From contig NZ_CP026681.1 in assembly GCF_002949735.1 (NCBI RefSeq), positions 2,542,001 through 2,606,000 of the forward strand: a stretch of 64,000 nucleotides of DNA, in the 5' to 3' direction. Source of the DNA: Nostoc sp. 'Peltigera membranacea cyanobiont' N6 (lineage in GTDB: Bacteria; Cyanobacteriota; Cyanobacteriia; Cyanobacteriales; Nostocaceae). Below are positions 26,281 to 34,444 of this stretch, piece by piece (positions within the stretch are counted from its first letter, which is position 1; every line of letters starts with the position of its first letter). The notes below the pieces were generated by a model, which worked only from the letters and a program-made list of their open reading frames with translations, made no database searches and was not told where the DNA came from. The translations under genes were made by a program, and so were the position numbers.

Positions 26281-26735
26281 TTGACCACATTAACGCACTT
26301 CAAACAAGTTGGTATCTCTCCCCACCTTGGGGACAAACAATTCCACCTGTCGCAGTTAATTTACTGGAGAGAGTTTTTCTCCGCACAACAAGAACATTTG
26401 GTTATTGCTGCGGTATGCAATGGAAACACGAGTGCTGGATTTATTCAATTGATTGCCGTAATGAAATACTCCACGCCACACAAAACCAAATCATCGGTAC
26501 TGGAGAATTAGAAGCTATCAAGGTACAAAAACCTGCTTTCGTTTTGGGTGAAAGAGTAATCCTCTGTTCTCACGATAAGGGAACAAAACAACGGCTGGTT
26601 TTGGGGATTGCGCTGGTGCATAATTCTTGGTTTTACCTTGTTGAATTAATGTCACCAACGTTAATTAAGACACCAACTATATCGAATCGTTTCTCATTAG
26701 TTGGTGAAAAAAGTTTGGTACGCGTGAATGCTTGA
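26277..26735 (+). CDS. Cassette gene h: DUF1392-type protein, copy 1
   Basis: 152 residues (MIDHINALQTSWYLSPPWGQ, then ERVFLRTTRTFGYCCGMQWK). Length, opening and restriction to Nostocales fit the DUF1392 family, function unknown. It is the best conserved gene of the two cassettes: the copy at 57702 differs at only a handful of residues, far fewer than its neighbours, which suggests recent gene conversion. Confidence 0.65.
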   Translation: MIDHINALQTSWYLSPPWGQTIPPVAVNLLERVFLRTTRTFGYCCGMQWKHECWIYSIDCRNEILHATQNQIIGTGELEAIKVQKPAFVLGERVILCSHDKGTKQRLVLGIALVHNSWFYLVELMSPTLIKTPTISNRFSLVGEKSLVRVNA

Positions 26736-26794
26736 GTTTCTTAGATTGCAATTCCTCTTTCTTCACTGTTTGAGCAATAACCAGGGAGTTAATT

Positions 26795-27517
26795 ATGTTG
26801 ATACACAAATGGCGTGACTCAGATATTAACCAAATGCCAGAAGTTGGGCAGCTAGGCAAATACAGCATACCCAAAGGCTACGTAAATGCAACTCAGATGT
26901 GCCATGCAAATAATAAGTCTTGGGGGCATTACAAAGAAAGGAAGTCCACAAAAGCTTACTGGACAGCACTTTCAAACGACATCGGAATCCCGATATCGTC
27001 TCTTGTCATCGAAGTTGATGGCTATGGCAGTTCTCAAGGTACTTGGATTCACCCAGAAATCGCCATTGATTTAGCTCAGTGGGTTTCTGTCGAGTTCCGC
27101 ATCTGGGCTAACAGAACCTTAATGAAAGTGATGATGAGTCAAGAGCCTGTACAACAGCAGTCAATGACTCAAGTACAGTTACTTGCAGCGATCGCTAAAC
27201 AACTGGCAGAGCAAGAACAGCATTTACTCCAACAACAACAGCAACAGACTGAAATTTTGCACCGTCTCAAAGCGGTTGAAGTTGAGCAAGACAGAGTAAA
27301 TACCCCATGTGGTCACAAATATAGTGTTGTTGGGTTCGCCAATCTTCAAGGTTTAGAAATCTCGGTTAAAGAAGCGGGTACTAAAGGTCGAAAGGCAAGT
27401 GCATTGTGTCGGAAACAAGGAATAGAAATAGAACGAATTCATGACCCACGTTTTGGAAAAGTCGGTTTATATCCAGAGAGTGTGTTGATTGAGGTTTTCT
27501 GTGCCAACCAAAACTAA
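26795..27517 (+). CDS. Cassette gene i: KilA-N domain protein, copy 1
   Basis: 240 residues. The first 110 form a KilA-N DNA-binding domain (GYVNATQMCHANNKSWGHY, then GTWIHPEIAIDLAQWVSVEF), as in phage antirepressors. A Gln-rich coiled coil follows (EQEQHLLQQQQQQTEIL) and a C-terminal unit of about 85 residues (GHKYSVVGFANLQGLEISVK onward). In cassette 2 the last 115 residues are almost identical but the N-terminus is a BRO/DinD-type domain instead. This is a clean domain swap at about residue 125. Confidence 0.8.
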   Translation: MLIHKWRDSDINQMPEVGQLGKYSIPKGYVNATQMCHANNKSWGHYKERKSTKAYWTALSNDIGIPISSLVIEVDGYGSSQGTWIHPEIAIDLAQWVSVEFRIWANRTLMKVMMSQEPVQQQSMTQVQLLAAIAKQLAEQEQHLLQQQQQQTEILHRLKAVEVEQDRVNTPCGHKYSVVGFANLQGLEISVKEAGTKGRKASALCRKQGIEIERIHDPRFGKVGLYPESVLIEVFCANQN

Positions 27518-27562
27518 CAGCAATGGTCTTCAGAATACTTTCTTTAATTGGAGAAAAGTACC

Positions 27563-28168
27563 ATGCAACAACTGAATTTATTCACTGAATCAACCCCAGT
27601 TTTACCTATCACTTACTACCCCGATTTCTTAAGTCAGGAACTTGCAAACGAACTCTACCAACACTGCTTGAAACTGGAGTGGCAGCAGAACCAAATCAGG
27701 ATCATGGGTAAAACAATGCCTGTCCCCCGCCTGGAGTTCATTTACGGGGACTACGGCTGCGATTATCTCTACTCCAACAGCGTATTTTTGAAACCCCTGA
27801 CTTGGACAGAAAAACTCGCTTACTTGCGGGACAGAATCACTGCGCTAACTGGTTACAAATTCCGTATCGTCATCGGAAATCAGTACCGCAGTGGACAGGA
27901 TTCGATTGGCTGGCACTCCGACAATGAGCAATCAATGGGTATAAATCCAGCTATCGCATCAGTCAGCTTGGGGTCATGTCGCAAATTCCAAATCAAACCG
28001 AGAAATGGTAAAGCAACGGATTTCTGGCTGGAACACGGCAGCTTACTTGTGATGCACCCAGGTTGTCAATCTACACATCTGCATCAGGTTCCCAAGACCA
28101 ACAAAGTTGTTAGTACCCGTATCAATCTGACCTTCCGACCACATACCGGAGGTGGGAGATCATTCTGA
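27563..28168 (+). CDS. Cassette gene j: AlkB-like 2OG-Fe(II) dioxygenase, copy 1
   Basis: 201 residues from ATG 27563 after GGAGAAAAGTACC. It fits the AlkB family, which repairs N-alkylated bases in DNA or RNA by oxidative demethylation. The iron ligands are visible as HSD in GWHSDNE and the distal His in STHLHQVPKT; the 2-oxoglutarate-binding arginine lies in STRINLTFR, and NSVFLKPLTW is the substrate-side segment. Paralogue at 59085 with identical motifs. Viral and plasmid AlkB genes are known; here it may protect replicon nucleic acid. Confidence 0.87.
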   Translation: MQQLNLFTESTPVLPITYYPDFLSQELANELYQHCLKLEWQQNQIRIMGKTMPVPRLEFIYGDYGCDYLYSNSVFLKPLTWTEKLAYLRDRITALTGYKFRIVIGNQYRSGQDSIGWHSDNEQSMGINPAIASVSLGSCRKFQIKPRNGKATDFWLEHGSLLVMHPGCQSTHLHQVPKTNKVVSTRINLTFRPHTGGGRSF

Positions 28169-28390
28169 CAAGGCCAGTGATCATGTAAAATGACAGTTTC
28201 TTAGTTCATCTGTACTATTAAGTCCGTTTAAAAAGCAGTCAATAGGACGAAAAAAACAACTACCAATACAAGTCCTGTTGATTGCTTCTCTTAAAACCAC
28301 GCTTCTTTAACTCGTGTCTACGTAACTCACCTAAAAGGCGGTATGACTCAATACCCAAGCTTTGCATTGCTTCAAAATACTGGAGGGGAT

Positions 28391-29116
28391 ATGAATTTCC
28401 AAACCGATTCTCAAGCTCTACACTTACAAGAATGGTTAAATAGTGGCGTTGACGAAGAAATCATTGCTCTGAATGTGCGATCGCCCTCTGGCACCGTCCC
28501 CTACGAATACCTGCTCTACAGTCCCAAAATCTCCCGTCGCAATGATGGACGATTGCGCGATCGCGATTTGAAGAAATACCAGCACATTGAACTAGGCGGC
28601 TGGTGGTGCAATGGCGTTGACCCCCTCAACAACTACGCGCTAATGATGTGGGGCTGTTTCAAACCCGACCATCCCCGACGTGACCGCCAGAAGATCCACA
28701 AGTTCATCAAGTACGAACACCCATTCAGAGAAGAAACACGCGCTTTCTTCCTCTTAGTCCCGAATCGCATTTGGGTGAAAGTCTCCCTACGTAGCGGCAT
28801 CCCCATCACCGAAGAAGATTTGCAGCATCCTGGCGGTTTCTGGCATTGGGTTTGGCGACACAACGTACCAGTGACAATCGTCGAGGGTGTCAAAAAAGCG
28901 GGAGCGTTACTAACTACTGGTTATGCTGCGATCGCTATTCCGGGAGTAAACGCTGGCTATCGCACACCCCAAGATGAGTACGGTACTCCTATTGGTAAAC
29001 CATACCTCATCCCCGACTTGAAGCATTTCGCAACACAGGGGCGACAGGTCAACATTTGCTTTGACCAAGATAATAAGCCCGAAACTGTACAGCGAGTCAG
29101 AACCGAATGGCACTAA
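28391..29116 (+). pseudogene. CyRepA1-type plasmid replication protein, truncated copy 1
   Basis: From ATG 28391 (behind GGAGGGGAT) 241 residues match the first 237 of the intact protein at 59800. They include the DUF3854/TOPRIM-like region with EGVKKAGALL and the FDQDNKPETVQRV segment. The frame then runs into the 93-bp hairpin at 29104 and stops after TEWH. The whole helicase part is missing, so this copy cannot act as a complete initiator. A primase-only product is conceivable. Confidence 0.85.
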
Positions 29117-29196
29117 GAAAAGCTGAAACGCTTGTATATTAAGCAGTTTGCAGCTGCTTAATATACAAGCGTTTCAGCTTTTCTTAGTGCCATTCG
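29104..29196. mobile_element. 93-bp perfect-hairpin MITE
   Basis: Two 43-bp arms, perfectly complementary, around a 7-base loop (TTTGCAG). Outer end is CGAATGGCACTAAG. It lies exactly where the CyRepA1 gene and the WD40 remnant end; both reading frames terminate inside it with GAA TGG CAC TAA. The same terminal motif occurs at 20004, 39895 and 40085. No clear target duplication beyond a possible AC. Confidence 0.75.
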
Positions 29197-30085
29197 ACTT
29201 TAGTTACCTCAGTATCACCAGCATCTGAGACGATTTTTGCAAGGGTTGGGCGTTCTTGAATATGCGCGTTCCAAAGTTTAACTGTGCCATCGTCACTGGC
29301 AGAGGCAACTGTCTGACCACCAGGACTGAAACTCACACTATTGACCTTGGCACTATGTCCTAATAACTGGCAGAGGCAATCATCTTACTATCGGGACTGA
29401 AATTGACCCTAGTCACATCTTTGCTATGCCCAATTAAGATTTTTAGTTCTTGTCCGTTAAGATTCCAAAGTTTTACTGTGTTATCTCTACTCACCGAAGC
29501 AATGGTCTGATTGTCAGGACTGAAACAGATACAATTGATATCTCCGCTATGTCCAGTCAAGGTTGTAATATATTGACCATTGTTTCGATTCCAAAGTTTT
29601 ACTGTATTATCCCCACAGGCGGCAATAATCAGGCTATCGGAGCTAAAACTAACGCACAAAACCATAGTGCTATAACCTTCAGGGGTTTTGAAATCCTGAT
29701 GAAGGGTTCTTAATAGCTTCCCGTCACGACTCCAGAGTTTAACTGTATTATCCCAAGCAGCAGAGGCAATCATTTGACCATCAGGGCTAAAACAGACGCT
29801 CTCTACTGGGCCAGTATGCCCTTCCAATCGGTTTAATTCTCTAATTCCGTAAACGGCTTGTTCTAAGGTAATTACAGTTTGATTTTTAACGGCATCAATT
29901 TCTTTGCAAATTGCTGCTTCACTTTCTTCTAAAATGGCTTCTTGTTTTAATTTTTGAAATTTGTCTCGTAATTTTTGTAATTCTTTTCCAGCTTTCACAG
30001 CTTCAATTAAAGCTTCTAACAGCTGATTGGAAGCAAAGAAAGCTTGAGACGCTCTGGCAAATATGCAGTTCGCTTTTAACTCACC
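29184..30085 (-). pseudogene. WD40-repeat protein remnant
   Basis: The minus strand codes at least four WD40 repeats (GHTGPVESVCFSPDGQMIAS, DNTVKLW and similar), preceded by the helical segment LIEAVKAGKELQKLRDKFQK that comes before the propeller in cyanobacterial NACHT/STAND-WD40 proteins. The 5' part is missing: the frame opens at a stop near 30087 with no start. A deletion inside one repeat (near 29362) causes a stop after MIASASY, and the last repeat resumes in another frame down to 29184. A decayed C-terminal piece of a large WD40 protein. Confidence 0.8.
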
Positions 30086-30177
30086 TAGTTTTCAGGATTT
30101 GTAGTAATTGGTGGTACATCGTCACAGAGATGGCGATCGCTTTCACTAACATTGGGATTATTTTGGAGATAGTTACG

Positions 30178-30450
30178 AATGCGATCGCACTTTCCAAACA
30201 ACCCTAATAAATCGACCTATAAGCGATCGCCTTTTGGTCATGAGCCGCAGATGCGATCGCACTTTCCTAGAAACCCTAATAAATTTACCTCCAAGCGCTC
30301 GCACTTCTGTACCAAGAGGTTTTGAGAAGGCGATCGCATTTTCTAACCAGCTATAGTAAATCTGCCTACAAGCGAACGACTTACGTCGCGCAAGCTTCGC
30401 ACTTTCCAAGAAATCCTAATAAATCGAAGTACAAGCGATCCCATTTATCC
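30178..30450. repeat. HIP1-rich degenerate tandem repeat
   Basis: About four units of roughly 70-80 bp, each opening with GCGATCGCACTTTCC or a variant, followed by AACCCTAATAAATC and an ACAAGCGATCGC-like close. Starts near 30181, 30252, 30331 and 30397. Non-coding; between the WD40 remnant and the lipoprotein gene. A replication-terminus or integration-type repeat is possible but unproven. Confidence 0.65.
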
Positions 30451-30710
30451 AAAACTACTTGTTGGGCTTTGTGGTCATTGCTGGTAAGTTTTGGTAGCAA
30501 TTATTTTGAGCAGGTGAACTCAAAAGTAAGCGCTTAGGACATTATACGTAGACTGAAGATACGTAGCACAAAGGTGATCGCTTTATTTAATTAGTATTAC
30601 TCAATCGATAAACACCTTGAGAAATAAGGCTTATATTTTTTCTCTGGCGAGAGTTACGAAGGAGAGTTAGTATAGATATTAACTTTAACAGGGATAGAGT
30701 AATTATCTAA

Positions 30711-31391
30711 ATGATCAAGCCTATATTCAAGAATTACTATACCAAAACCCTCTTAGCTGTTTTCCTCAACTTTCTTTTTGGTTGCCAGCAAAATTTTACC
30801 ACCCAGCAAAGTTTATTAGACAACTCAATCAGCAACAAAGTTGCGACTCTTAAGCAGGAAGTTGGCGAGTTTCAATTATCTCCAAGGCAACATGAACAGG
30901 CTTCAGGGGAGAGTAATAGTCGAATACCGACTTTAGTAGATGAACAAATTAAATCCAAAGCCAAGGGACAATCAAGGAATATCAGTATTTATGGCAGAAA
31001 AAATCCTGATCCCAATAAAGCTATTCTTCCTGCAAACTTCAAAGTCTACGCCAAAGATAATGTTGTGGTGAATGTATCCTATCCGGGTTTTGAGCAAAAG
31101 ACTCTACCCACTGTTAATAAATTTATCGGTTATCCTGGCTGTTATGTTGCCGCCTACTCCCGCAGAAAAGAGAAAAGTGTGTATTCAGTCGGTGGAGATA
31201 TATATGTAATGGCACAAGTTAGGGTTCCCGGCAGTTATCAAGAAAGAATTTGTCTGCCAGTAGGCTATGAAAATGTGGATATTAGCGCTGATCCTCAGTT
31301 CCAATTAATGTTTGCTAAAGTCTTGCCGAAAGCCTGCAAAGAAGGATGCTGGGCAGGTGGCGATACTGGTGGCTGGTTCGGGATACAGTAA
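30711..31391 (+). CDS. Predicted lipoprotein, 226 residues
   Basis: The N-terminal signal with lipobox LFGC (Cys25) predicts export and lipidation. The mature part starts polar and then has a Cys-containing domain (GYPGCYVAAYSRR; CLPVGYENVDIS; a C-terminal KACKEGCWAGGDTGG). No family recognised. It is convergent with the caspase-STAND gene at 31501 (110 bp apart) and could be functionally linked to that operon, which also begins with a lipoprotein, but nothing in the sequence proves it. Confidence 0.65.
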   Translation: MIKPIFKNYYTKTLLAVFLNFLFGCQQNFTTQQSLLDNSISNKVATLKQEVGEFQLSPRQHEQASGESNSRIPTLVDEQIKSKAKGQSRNISIYGRKNPDPNKAILPANFKVYAKDNVVVNVSYPGFEQKTLPTVNKFIGYPGCYVAAYSRRKEKSVYSVGGDIYVMAQVRVPGSYQERICLPVGYENVDISADPQFQLMFAKVLPKACKEGCWAGGDTGGWFGIQ

Positions 31392-31500
31392 CCAAAATTA
31401 TTCAAGATTACTCTCACTTCAAGTTGAAAACTAAAAGTACTATTGTGCAATATTAAATTTTTTATCTTCCAATCTGGCAAATTTATTGGAAGCATTCCCG

Positions 31501-34356
31501 TTATTTTTTGTCGAGCTTAAAGTTTGTTAAAGAAACATAGCCACCAGCACGCTCAATTTCATCACCAGTTTGAGTGAATGAACTAGGTACATTTTTAGAG
31601 TAGGCTGACCAAATCTTTGGATAGATAGAAAAGTTAAATACATTCCCGACTACAACAATTCCTAGATTTGATTGCTCAGGAATTTTATATTCTCCATTTA
31701 CCCACCTATGTATAGGTTTATCACAACCGTATTCTAAGTCTCTGAAGAATTTAATATAATAGACTCCTGGCTCTTTTGGTGCAGTTATATTGAAACTCTT
31801 TCCCTTTTCGAATTTTTCCCCATCTGAAAGTATTTCATTAAATAGACAAAACGGTTTATTTTTAGGTATACCTAGTACAATTTGGTTGATTACTGCTGCA
31901 GGGAATTCTTTTACAGTCTTATAACTATACACATATGAGAAGTCTGTAGTTCCTTGAATCTCTTGGCCAGGATCAGCAAATAATATGACATTTGGTTTAT
32001 TTGCCAAGTCAGATAATATTGTCCACATAAATGTGGTTGCCGAGGCAACAAGTATTGTGCCGAGTAACACAGGGATTCCAATGCCCCAACGTGAACGTGT
32101 TGTGTCTGTATTTTTCTGCCTAATACTTTGTTGCACAAACTCAGCCTCTACTTTGTTGAGCCAGCTGTCATTGGAGTTGAGTACCTGTTTTAATAGATTA
32201 AGGCGGGGGTTATTATTCCAAAGAAATTGTGCCGATTGTTCATTTTTCCAATCAACAGCAGCAGGCGTTAGCTGCCCTTGTAGAATTATACTTCCTTGCT
32301 TCTCTCGTCTCCAAGCCAGTAACTTATCCCACCCGCGCACCAAAGCATCATGGGCTGGCTCTACATAAGCTTCACCTTCGGAATTGGAACCTTCAACTAT
32401 TAAACGAGCTTCAGAGAAACGTTTGATGACTGTTTGCACTCGCTGGTTTTCTTCCTGATCAGAATACACAAGTTCCGATTTAGGAACTTGTCGCCGTGCT
32501 AACTCCCCACCTTGCAATGAAACCATCCGTAACATTACTCGCCGCACCGTATCTTGATAAGCAGGGTTTTCTTTAGCTAACTGATCGTATTCCTGGTTCG
32601 CACGCTTGGTTAAAGAACCAACCACCCTTCCCAACTCTTCGTAATCTTTCTTGGTTAAAGCCCGATTATCCCTAGTGCGATCGCCTAAATACTTCAGGTA
32701 CAATTCACTCAGGGTGAAAGAAAGCAAAGGTAAAGCACCTGGCATTTGTACGACTTCGTTAATTAGTTCGTCTACCAAGCTGGGAGGGTCGAAATATAGA
32801 ACTTTTTGTGATGCAGGTTTCTCAATTGCTTCCCGGAATTCATTTTGGCTCATTGGTGAAACAACAAATCGAGCATTATCATTCCAAAAGTCGTTGAGTA
32901 CCGAGGTTTGAAACTGCGCTTCAAAATCGAGTCGCAAGGTAATAACTACATGGATGTTGTTAGGATATTTAACAAGTATATTTTTAATAAGTCTCTGAAA
33001 TTTCTCGGCTTCTTCACTCTTAGATAAAGTTATCAATTCTTCAAACTGATCGATAACCACCAGTAGCTTTGCTTGAGGATTATTCTTGAACCAATTTCCC
33101 AAGCTTTCTTCGGCTGGGGTGAATAAATGGGAAGATGTTCCTGCTTGGATTAAAGGCTGCTTGACCGATTCTAGTACGTTATTCAATGACTTCCAAGGAG
33201 ACTCCCCTGGTCGAAAAGGAGGCAGGATACGCCAGATTTTATCATCCTTCCTGAGTTTAGGAATAAGTCCAGCTTTCACCAAACTAGATTTACCCGTTCC
33301 CGAAGCACCCAAGACTAATGTTAATTGTTGTTTGTTATCAACTAATTTCTGATAAAGCTTTTGAATTTGCTCTTCTCTACCAAAAAACAAATTACTGTCT
33401 TTTTCATCATAGGAAGATAATCCTCGATACGGATTATTTTCTAAATTTAGTGGTGGTGCATCTTCCAATTTATCTCGGTCAAAATCAGGGGAGAGAAAGA
33501 TAAATTCCCCTTTGTCGTGTTTCCTCAGTGGACACAAACTAGGGGTTTGTCGCTGGTAGTGGGTTTCTGTAAGGATTTCCACTTGATCGCGCAAATGTGA
33601 GTAAATTTCAGTTGCGGTGATAATACCATCTTGATTCAAATCTGCACCTTTCCCAAGCAAAGCATCAAACAAAGCTTTGGCAAAGGGAGAATGTTCTTCG
33701 TTCCCGTCTGTGACGATTCCTCTTGTTCCCAAAGAATCTAAAGCTTTTTGGTCGTCAGATGCGGAAGTAATAACTTGCCAAGCGCGATCGCTAATAAAAC
33801 GGTCGTAGCGTTCCTTATATACTTTGAACTTGGGTACAATTTCCCGATTGAGACATGCCCAACGGAAAGCTCCAGCAAAGCAGCAATCGAGAATTGCTAA
33901 CATGTGCCGACAGGGAAGTGCATTCAAAGCATCATGCAATTCCTGCATCGGCAAGTAGGTACTGCTATCTCCAGCATCTTGAGGAATTAGATAACCTACA
34001 GGCCCTTCTTGATTTTCTAGCGCACCTAAAGCAATGCCATGTCCAGCAAAATAGAACAAGAGGCGATCGTCTTTAGTAACTGTAACTTTACCGCTATCTA
34101 ATAAGATTTGACCTTGATGGAAATCTGCAATTAATTGTTTTAGCTGGCTAAGACTAGCACGCTGATTCAAAATTAATTGAACTTCGTACTTATTTTGTGC
34201 CTGATATTGCGGTTTTAGATTTTCATGTTGCTTTTGAATAATTTCAGCTAACTTGAGAGCATCTGGAACTGCGGTTATTAACTCTCTAATACTATTTTGG
34301 TAATTATTAATACCGATAATAATAGCAAAATTACGATGAAAATTATGTTTAGACAT
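31501..34356 (-). CDS. Caspase-like protease with EF-hand and STAND-type NTPase
   Basis: 951 residues. Residues 8-280 are a C14 caspase/metacaspase domain: catalytic His106 in FYFAGHG and Cys159 in LDCCFAG. Inside it, at 239-250, is a canonical EF-hand loop (DLNQDGIITATE), suggesting calcium control. Residues 307-700 are a STAND/nSTAND-type NTPase: NPYRGL entry, FFGRE, Walker A GASGTGKS at 350-357, and VVIDQFEEL. One transmembrane helix near 755-777 is followed by about 170 residues of unknown, probably extracytoplasmic, fold instead of the usual WD40/TPR sensor. Last gene of a three-gene operon. Caspase-STAND proteins are known in cyanobacteria and in abortive defence; the membrane-anchored C-terminal domain is unusual. 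Confidence 0.87.
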   Translation of the reverse strand: MSKHNFHRNFAIIIGINNYQNSIRELITAVPDALKLAEIIQKQHENLKPQYQAQNKYEVQLILNQRASLSQLKQLIADFHQGQILLDSGKVTVTKDDRLLFYFAGHGIALGALENQEGPVGYLIPQDAGDSSTYLPMQELHDALNALPCRHMLAILDCCFAGAFRWACLNREIVPKFKVYKERYDRFISDRAWQVITSASDDQKALDSLGTRGIVTDGNEEHSPFAKALFDALLGKGADLNQDGIITATEIYSHLRDQVEILTETHYQRQTPSLCPLRKHDKGEFIFLSPDFDRDKLEDAPPLNLENNPYRGLSSYDEKDSNLFFGREEQIQKLYQKLVDNKQQLTLVLGASGTGKSSLVKAGLIPKLRKDDKIWRILPPFRPGESPWKSLNNVLESVKQPLIQAGTSSHLFTPAEESLGNWFKNNPQAKLLVVIDQFEELITLSKSEEAEKFQRLIKNILVKYPNNIHVVITLRLDFEAQFQTSVLNDFWNDNARFVVSPMSQNEFREAIEKPASQKVLYFDPPSLVDELINEVVQMPGALPLLSFTLSELYLKYLGDRTRDNRALTKKDYEELGRVVGSLTKRANQEYDQLAKENPAYQDTVRRVMLRMVSLQGGELARRQVPKSELVYSDQEENQRVQTVIKRFSEARLIVEGSNSEGEAYVEPAHDALVRGWDKLLAWRREKQGSIILQGQLTPAAVDWKNEQSAQFLWNNNPRLNLLKQVLNSNDSWLNKVEAEFVQQSIRQKNTDTTRSRWGIGIPVLLGTILVASATTFMWTILSDLANKPNVILFADPGQEIQGTTDFSYVYSYKTVKEFPAAVINQIVLGIPKNKPFCLFNEILSDGEKFEKGKSFNITAPKEPGVYYIKFFRDLEYGCDKPIHRWVNGEYKIPEQSNLGIVVVGNVFNFSIYPKIWSAYSKNVPSSFTQTGDEIERAGGYVSLTNFKLDKK

Positions 34357-34444
34357 TTACCTATTCCCTCTTCCTGTAAATGCAAAAATGAGTAGGGCAA
34401 AAGATAGACATTGAGAATGCCTACTTTTGCCTTTCGGCTATTTT

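Noticed and set aside
30178..30450. Possible CRISPR array
   Set aside because: Units are about 75 bp, degenerate and built on HIP1; there are no constant 24-40-bp repeats with unique spacers and no cas genes.
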